From Arenicellales bacterium (GTDB taxonomy: Bacteria; Pseudomonadota; Gammaproteobacteria; BMS3Bbin11), in assembly GCA_029287965.1 (NCBI GenBank), contig JARFQC010000158.1:1-9910 (forward strand): DNA of 9,910 nucleotides. Reading direction: 5' to 3'. Below are positions 6,183-9,910 of this stretch, in pieces. The position numbers and the translations under genes are program-made. Each line of letters opens with the position of its first letter. The stretch's first letter is position 1. A model generated the notes under the pieces. It was not told the origin of the DNA. It saw only the letters and a list, made by a program, of their open reading frames with translations, and searched no databases.

Positions 6183-6386
6183 TCAACGCTGTGAGCCACG
6201 CTCCTTGTGTGCATCTTCCATGACGTCGAGCGCAATATCGTTGTATGTGTCGATGTATCCGTCCAGAACGCTTCCAGCTTCAGGGGTGTAGTAGTCACCG
6301 GCGTCAAAGCCGTTAGCGTGTTCGTTTTCAATGAATTTTTTCTGCATTTCCAGCAATTTCTGGATTTTTTCCTGCTTCGTGCTCAT
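6183..6386 (-). CDS. Small hypothetical protein, 67 residues
   Basis: I do not recognise the family. It is a charged, soluble, mostly helical protein: an N-terminal Lys/Gln-rich helix (KQEKIQKLLEMQKKFIE), an aromatic stretch GDYYTPEAG at about residues 30-38, and a C-terminal helix with DTYNDIALDVMEDAHKERG. A GGAGA ribosome-binding site precedes the ATG, and a strong terminator follows the stop, supporting a real gene. It lies 124 bp downstream of the Cas6-like gene on the same strand, with three inverted repeats in between. It could be read through from that gene or have its own promoter. No nucleic-acid-binding motif is evident. Confidence 0.78.
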   Translation of the reverse strand: MSTKQEKIQKLLEMQKKFIENEHANGFDAGDYYTPEAGSVLDGYIDTYNDIALDVMEDAHKERGSQR

Positions 6387-6421
6387 TAGATTGTCTCCAT
6401 TGAGTAAAAATGTCTGTTCTA

Positions 6422-6455
6422 ATTCGGTGCCGAATCATAACCATGATGCCGGCAT
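6422..6455. promoter_or_regulatory. Two palindromes upstream of the 67-residue gene
   Basis: ATTCGG (6422-6427) and CCGAAT (6430-6435) form a near-perfect dyad with a 2-base centre. Ten bases further on, ATGCCGGCAT (6446-6455) is a perfect 10-base palindrome. They lie 36-69 bp from the start of the 67-residue gene, where operators are expected. No confident -10/-35 pair was seen with them. Confidence 0.35.
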
Positions 6456-6473
6456 GGCGATATATCCCAAAGG

Positions 6474-6498
6474 GGTTAGTGTACCTCAGCAACTAACC
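6474..6498 (-). other. Stem-loop just downstream of the Cas6-like gene
   Basis: GGTTAGT (6474-6480) and ACTAACC (6492-6498) are perfect 7-base arms around an 11-base loop. In the minus-strand transcript it begins 12 bases after the Cas6-like stop codon. No T-run follows, so it is at best a weak terminator. It may protect a 3' end or be a structured processing site. Confidence 0.5.
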
Positions 6499-6510
6499 TT
6501 ATTGATATAT

Positions 6511-7191
6511 TCAACTTTCCTTTGCCGACTTGATCCCTTTATGCGGCACTAACAAGCCGCAACCGAGCAGCCTGTCCGGCCCCAGGCCGTTTTCCTGCAG
6601 GACGACGGCCTCCTGCGGTTCCAGGTCAGCTATCATCAGGCTGCGTGTGAATACCGGGCCTGCAGGGCTGCGTAATTCCTGCACCATGCCTGACATCAGC
6701 TTGCGCGGCTTGATTTCCAGCTTGCGTATCTCCTCGACAGCCATTTCGAGGAAACGCTCTTCTTCCATATCGCTGTCACAGACAACGTTGCGCGAGAATT
6801 GCACTTCGTAAGTGCTCAGCGGTTTGACCGACGCTTTACCCAGACCTATACGATACGCATCAAATTCCAGAACCCTTCCCTGCAATGACAAGACATCGTC
6901 TACACGCTCGGCCGGCATGCGCAGTGTCATGCGTGCCCTCTTGCTCAGGTGTATCAGGTCGTCGGGGCCTTCAGGGCGCATCCAGCCGTTCTGCGACCCG
7001 GCGCCATGGATAAGATGGATGCCAGCTCCGGGCGCGTCAGATAACCATGGCAATGCCGCCTGCAATGTCTGGCTCAAAGGCCAGGCATGATCATTTGGCA
7101 GTTGCTTGCAGTCTATTTTGAATACGATGTCCAGTACATCCTCGGGCACCTGGTAGACTTCTGTGTTGTCAGCGTCTTCTGTCCAATACAT
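6511..7191 (-). CDS. Cas6/Cmx6-like CRISPR RNA endonuclease (type I-MYXAN style), stand-alone
   Basis: The 226-residue protein resembles the Cas6/Cmx6 family. DIVFKIDCKQLPNDHAWPLS at 21-40 is the characteristic first strand and helix start with H35, the likely catalytic His. GIHLIHGAGSQNG at 57-69, LSKRARMTLRMP at 82-93 (second strand) and RSLMIADLEP at 183-192 follow. The glycine-rich RNA-binding loop GLGPDRLLGCGL is at 202-213, ahead of a VPHKGI tail. In CRISPR systems such proteins cut precursor CRISPR RNA within repeats. No other cas gene and no repeat array exists in this window, so the RNA substrate is open. An AGGT ribosome-binding site overlaps the end of the upstream 63-residue gene, from which it is 5 bp away; they are surely cotranscribed. 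Divergent from dsrAB. Family call is by recognition. Confidence 0.82.
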   Translation of the reverse strand: MYWTEDADNTEVYQVPEDVLDIVFKIDCKQLPNDHAWPLSQTLQAALPWLSDAPGAGIHLIHGAGSQNGWMRPEGPDDLIHLSKRARMTLRMPAERVDDVLSLQGRVLEFDAYRIGLGKASVKPLSTYEVQFSRNVVCDSDMEEERFLEMAVEEIRKLEIKPRKLMSGMVQELRSPAGPVFTRSLMIADLEPQEAVVLQENGLGPDRLLGCGLLVPHKGIKSAKES

Positions 7192-7196
7192 TATTG

Positions 7197-7388
7197 TTAC
7201 CTGCGTACACTCGTAAAGGCGGACTCGAGCTGCTCTTCCCAGTTTTCAGGAGTGTCCTGGTACGGCGGTCGTACGTCCATTCTGAAAAACATTTCACCTG
7301 TACCGGCCTTGTCGCGAATAACGTCGGTTAATTCCTCAAAAGTCGTAAGTTCATGATGTTGAAGCAGTACTTCACTCAACCACAGCAT
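7197..7388 (-). CDS. Small acidic protein, 63 residues, coupled to the Cas6-like gene
   Basis: I do not recognise the family. The frame opens further upstream with a GTG at 7412, but the ATG at 7388 is preferred because an AGGAG ribosome-binding site lies 8 bases before it. The protein begins MLWLSEVLLQHH, continues with a helix-like TTFEELTDVIRDKAG, a strand-like EMFFRMDVRPPYQ, and an acidic-to-basic C-terminal helix (PENWEEQLESAFTSVRR). It has no signal peptide, and the short hydrophobic N terminus is too brief for a membrane span. It is the first gene of the minus-strand block and ends 5 bp before the Cas6-like start, so translation is probably coupled. Coupling suggests a partner or regulator of the Cas6-like protein; this is inference. 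Confidence 0.75.
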   Translation of the reverse strand: MLWLSEVLLQHHELTTFEELTDVIRDKAGTGEMFFRMDVRPPYQDTPENWEEQLESAFTSVRR

Positions 7389-7419
7389 TCCGGTACTCCT
7401 GTTTTTAATCACTAATTAA

Positions 7420-7449
7420 TATATATGGGGCAGTATTGTAACGATGCAA
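7420..7449 (-). promoter_or_regulatory. Candidate promoter for the 63-residue / Cas6-like genes
   Basis: On the minus strand, TTGCAT (complement of 7444-7449) and TATATA (7420-7425) are 18 bases apart, in a very AT-rich setting. The -10 is about 32 bp upstream of the ATG at 7388. The -35 match is modest (3 of 6). Confidence 0.35.
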
Positions 7450-7463
7450 GATTCACACAAACA

Positions 7464-7490
7464 CACGGAAATCATACTGCAGTCTCCGTG
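7464..7490. promoter_or_regulatory. Inverted repeat with an internal palindrome
   Basis: CACGGA (7464-7469) and TCCGTG (7485-7490) are perfect 6-base arms enclosing an ACTGCAGT palindrome at 7476-7483. It sits just upstream of the minus-strand promoter candidate, a position suited to an activator or shared operator. No specific regulator can be named. Confidence 0.35.
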
Positions 7491-7575
7491 AACCTGGATA
7501 AAACATCTCATGCCTGGTGATTATCTGATATATTTGCTCAGTTATTTATTATGGCATTAGTGATATCTATTCTGG

Positions 7576-7617
7576 TATTTTTAGATATTTTTCAGTTACT
7601 TACCCGGTTAATTACCC
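7576..7617 (+). repeat. Short tandem repeats about 190-235 bp upstream of dsrA
   Basis: Two repeats lie side by side. TATTTTT occurs at 7576-7582 and 7586-7592, a 10-base period. Then GTTACTTACCC (7595-7605) is followed by GTTAATTACCC (7607-7617), 10 of 11 bases identical with a 12-base period. Repeats near one helical turn are typical of tandem regulator-binding sites or bent DNA. Confidence 0.4.
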
Positions 7618-7680
7618 AAATAACATTAAAATAAGATGAAAAAAACATATATCCCTAAAGTAATACCCCCGCCTGCATTA

Positions 7681-7733
7681 CCTCCCCCTAATGGAGGGTT
7701 CTCACCATAGGGCGCGGACACTAGAATTCGCCC
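7681..7733 (+). promoter_or_regulatory. Two short hairpins in the probable dsrA leader
   Basis: CCTCC (7681-7685) pairs with GGAGG (7693-7697), and GGGCG (7710-7714) pairs with CGCCC (7729-7733). They form a GC-rich island in an otherwise AT-rich region, 77-129 bp before dsrA. They could be leader structure if transcription starts upstream. Five-base stems are weak evidence. Confidence 0.25.
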
Positions 7734-7809
7734 ACGTAAAAGTTTGATAGCAATAAAGTAGTAAACAGGCTTGATTGAAAACAGTATCCGATTACGAAGG
7801 AGATCGTAA

Positions 7810-9075
7810 ATGGCTGACAATAAACACTTTGATACACCAATGCTGGATGAACTGGAGAACGGCCCATGGCCGAGCTTCATTAGCGGCTTCAAACGTCTTC
7901 GCGACGATCATGAAAATGAGACGATCCGCGGCATGGCAAACAGCCTTCTCGGCCAGCTCGAACACTCATATGAAACACGTAAGGGCTACTGGAAAGGCGG
8001 CACGGTAAGCGTCTTCGGTTACGGTGGCGGCATCATCCCCCGCTTCTCAGAAGTCGGCGATCAGTTCGTAGAATCAAAAGAGTTCCACACCCTGCGCGTA
8101 CAGCCACCTGCTGGCAACTACTACACCACTGACATGCTGCGTCAGCTGGGTGACAGCTGGGAGAAATACGGTTCAGGCCTGGTAACCTTCCATGGTCAGA
8201 CCGGTAACATCATGTTCATCGGTACTACTACCGAAAACACCCAGCACTTCTTCGATGACATTAATGAATACGGCTGGGACCTCGGTGGTGCCGGCCCGTG
8301 CGTACGTACTGGCATGTCATGCATCGGCGCTGCGCGTTGCGAACAGTCCTGCTGTAACGAGCACGCCATTCACCGCCATCTGCTGAACAACTTCACTGAC
8401 GACGTTCACCGTCCTGCACTGCCTTATAAATTCAAGTTCAAAGTCTCCGGTTGTCCGAACGACTGCCAGAATGCAATCGAGCGTTCTGACTTTGCCATCA
8501 TCGGCACCTGGCGCGACGACATGAAAGTCGACCAGGAAGAAGTCAAGGCATTCGTTGAAGCAAAAGGCCGTCAGTACGTTATTGACAACGTAACGACTCG
8601 CTGCCCTAGCGATGCAATGACTCTGAACGATGACAACACCCTGACCATCGACAACAAGAACTGCGTACGTTGCATGCACTGCCTGAACGTAATGAATAAG
8701 GCACTGTCACCTGGTGACGATCGCGGTGTGACCATCCTGGTGGGCGGCAAACGCACACTCAAGATCGGTGACCTGATGGGTACGGTTCTTATTCCGTTCA
8801 AGAAACTCGAAACCATGGACGACTACGAAGAACTGGTCGAACTGGCTGAAGAAATCATCGACTTCTGGGCTGAAAATGGCCTTGAGCACGAGCGCTGCGG
8901 TGAAATGATCGAGCGTATCGGCCTGGTCAACTTCCTCGAAGGCATTGGTGTCGAAGTAGACCCGAACATGGTCTCCCTGCCGCGTCAGAGTTCTTATGTC
9001 CGGATGGACGGATGGAACGACGAAGCCATCAAGTGGTTCGAGCGCAAGGCTGAAGAAGCCGCAGCAAGCGCCTGA
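7810..9075 (+). CDS. dsrA: Dissimilatory sulfite reductase alpha subunit, probably oxidative (reverse) type
   Basis: DsrA pairs with DsrB in the cytoplasmic sirohaem enzyme that, in sulfur oxidisers, oxidises DsrC-bound sulfur delivered from sulfur globules or persulfide to sulfite. The 421 residues match the family length. Sirohaem/[4Fe-4S] cysteines follow the C-X5-C...C-X3-C pattern: C171, C177, C215 and C219 (SGCPNDC). An inserted ferredoxin domain spans about 255-310 with C265, C285, C288 and C291 (CVRCMHC). The ATG at 7810 has AAGGAG 7 bases upstream. Codon choice looks like a highly expressed gene: CGT/CGC for Arg, AAC for Asn and CTG for Leu dominate. First gene of the operon, followed by dsrB after 83 bp. 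Oxidative rather than reductive type is inferred from resemblance and context. Confidence 0.97.
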   Translation: MADNKHFDTPMLDELENGPWPSFISGFKRLRDDHENETIRGMANSLLGQLEHSYETRKGYWKGGTVSVFGYGGGIIPRFSEVGDQFVESKEFHTLRVQPPAGNYYTTDMLRQLGDSWEKYGSGLVTFHGQTGNIMFIGTTTENTQHFFDDINEYGWDLGGAGPCVRTGMSCIGAARCEQSCCNEHAIHRHLLNNFTDDVHRPALPYKFKFKVSGCPNDCQNAIERSDFAIIGTWRDDMKVDQEEVKAFVEAKGRQYVIDNVTTRCPSDAMTLNDDNTLTIDNKNCVRCMHCLNVMNKALSPGDDRGVTILVGGKRTLKIGDLMGTVLIPFKKLETMDDYEELVELAEEIIDFWAENGLEHERCGEMIERIGLVNFLEGIGVEVDPNMVSLPRQSSYVRMDGWNDEAIKWFERKAEEAAASA

Positions 9076-9092
9076 TCGGCATACTCATCGCC

Positions 9093-9120
9093 GGGTCCGG
9101 ACAGTCTGACTGACGGACCC
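9093..9120 (+). other. Strong stem-loop between dsrA and dsrB
   Basis: GGGTCCG (9093-9099) pairs with CGGACCC (9114-9120). Inside it, CAGT (9102-9105) pairs with ACTG (9109-9112) around a 3-base loop, giving an almost continuous 11-bp hairpin interrupted by an internal G-A/A pair. No T-run follows, so it is not a standard terminator. It lies 18 bp after the dsrA stop and 38 bp before the dsrB start. It may stabilise the dsrA 3' end or tune dsrA to dsrB expression. Confidence 0.65.
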
Positions 9121-9158
9121 GCTTTCAGAAAAGTTTAGAATTATCAGGAGATAGAGAC

Positions 9159-9910
9159 ATGGCGCAAGATATGCGTAGTCCAATTGAATCCGGTTGCCCA
9201 GACGGCTTCCAGTACATGCATCCCGTAATGCGTAAAAACTATGGTCTGTGGAGTTACCACACTCATCCGCAACCAGGTGTTTTGCAGCACGTAGCACACA
9301 GCGGTGACGAAATCTGGACCATCAAGTGTGCAACACAGCGTATCCTGGACGTATTCACCCTGCGCATACTCTGCGACATCGGTGACAAGTACGCGGACGG
9401 CTTCATCCACTTCACAATTCGTTCAAACGTCGAATATGTCGTTGACGATGAAGCGAAAGTACAACCGCTCATCGACGCAATCGAAGAAGCAGGCTTTATC
9501 GTAGGCGGTACAGCTAACTCTGTTACCAGCCTGTCACATACACAGGGCTGGCTGCACTGTGACATCCCGGGTACTGACGCATCCGGTGTTGTGAAGTCCA
9601 TGATGGACGAGCTGATCGACGAATTTAAGGCATGCAACATGCCGAACCGTGTGCATATCACTACATCATGCTGCCAGATCAACTGCGGCGGCCAGGGTGA
9701 TATCGCGATCAACGTACAGCACACAAAGCCACCGCGTATCGACCATACCCAGGTCGGCAACGTTTGCGAACGACCTTCCGTTGTCGCCCGTTGCCCGGTA
9801 GCTGCTATCCGCCCTGCCATGGTTGACGGCAAGCCATCCCTGGAAGTCGACGAAAAGAAATGTATCTGCTGCGGCGCATGCTTCCCGCCCTGCCCGCCGA
9901 TGCAGATCAA
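9159..9910 (+). CDS. dsrB: Dissimilatory sulfite reductase beta subunit, first 250 residues (runs off the right edge)
   Basis: DsrB carries the catalytic sirohaem of the DsrAB heterotetramer. The visible part holds the C-X36-CC-X3-C cluster motif: C134, C171, C172 and C176 (in TTSCCQINCGG). A ferredoxin domain follows, with C212 (RCP) and C235, C238, C241 and C245 (KKCICCGACFPPC). About 100 of the usual 350-odd residues are beyond the edge. AGGAG at 9146-9150, 8 bases before the ATG, sets the start. It is cotranscribed with dsrA, and the operon would be expected to continue with dsrEFH, dsrC and the DsrMKJOP complex. All visible cluster-binding cysteines are intact, so a functional enzyme is expected. 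Confidence 0.97.
   Translation, partial: MAQDMRSPIESGCPDGFQYMHPVMRKNYGLWSYHTHPQPGVLQHVAHSGDEIWTIKCATQRILDVFTLRILCDIGDKYADGFIHFTIRSNVEYVVDDEAKVQPLIDAIEEAGFIVGGTANSVTSLSHTQGWLHCDIPGTDASGVVKSMMDELIDEFKACNMPNRVHITTSCCQINCGGQGDIAINVQHTKPPRIDHTQVGNVCERPSVVARCPVAAIRPAMVDGKPSLEVDEKKCICCGACFPPCPPMQI

Larger units (their letters stand above)
7389..7809. other. AT-rich non-coding region, divergent control region for the Cas6-like block and dsrAB
   Basis: About 420 bp lie between the 63-residue gene and dsrA with no credible gene; the one minus-strand frame across it (to 7626) starts inside dsrA and lacks a ribosome-binding site. The region is much richer in A and T than the genes on either side. It holds a minus-strand promoter candidate, several dyads, two tandem repeats and a C-rich patch, listed separately. 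The length is generous for simple promoters and suggests regulated transcription of dsr. I could not define a convincing plus-strand -10/-35 pair for dsrA. Confidence 0.6.

Noticed and set aside
7410..7412. GTG start for the 63-residue gene, adding eight residues
   Set aside because: The AGGAG site is placed correctly for the ATG at 7388 and lies inside the extended frame.
6387..7809. CRISPR array expected beside a Cas6-like gene
   Set aside because: I searched the non-coding stretches for repeats of 25-40 bases with regular spacers and found only short dyads and an 11-base tandem pair, which do not form an array.
7626..7892. Minus-strand frame of 88 codons spanning the dsrA start and upstream region
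   Set aside because: It begins inside dsrA, has no ribosome-binding site and no protein-like composition.
9263..9910. Long minus-strand frame of 215 codons opposite dsrB
   Set aside because: dsrB is unmistakable on the plus strand with all cluster cysteines; the antisense frame is low-complexity in Ser/Thr/Cys and is a codon-usage shadow.

Overview
This window most likely comes from a sulfur-oxidising gammaproteobacterium. The right end carries dsrA complete and the first 250 codons of dsrB, with all the cysteines expected for sirohaem, [4Fe-4S] and ferredoxin-domain clusters. Overall resemblance and the gene neighbourhood point to the oxidative (reverse) Dsr type rather than the sulfate-reducer type. 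That assignment is by recognition and needs a tree. Strong ribosome-binding sites and a PiuC/YbiX-type hydroxylase fit a proteobacterium. I see no rRNA, tRNA, insertion sequence or CRISPR array.

Left part (1-2350). A minus-strand pair, a Sel1-repeat protein followed by a MoxR-like AAA+ ATPase that runs off the left edge, is transcribed away from a plus-strand TrpD2/YbiB-like protein. A 64-residue protein of unknown function follows, closed by a strong hairpin terminator at about 2306-2333.

Middle part (2350-6180). A 189-residue unknown protein (minus) diverges from a two-gene plus-strand run: a 348-residue conserved hypothetical with an HExxE-like motif, then a 2-oxoglutarate/Fe(II) oxygenase. 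A minus-strand pair (GIY-YIG protein and a 106-residue unknown) then diverges from a second Fe(II)/2OG oxygenase of the PiuC/YbiX type. A bidirectional terminator lies at about 6137-6162.

Right part (6180-9910). Three minus-strand genes run away from dsrAB: a 63-residue acidic protein, a Cas6/Cmx6-like RNA endonuclease 5 bp behind it, and a 67-residue protein. About 420 bp of AT-rich non-coding DNA with tandem and inverted repeats separates this block from dsrA and probably holds promoters for both directions.

The most interesting feature is the orphan Cas6/Cmx6-like gene. It has no cas partners and no array here, is tightly coupled to a small acidic protein, and is divergent from the sulfur-oxidation operon. 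It could be a domesticated CRISPR RNA-processing enzyme with a role in RNA maturation or dsr regulation, but this is inference. The rest of the window is a collection of small and medium unknown proteins next to dsr genes, plus two separate DSBH oxygenases.
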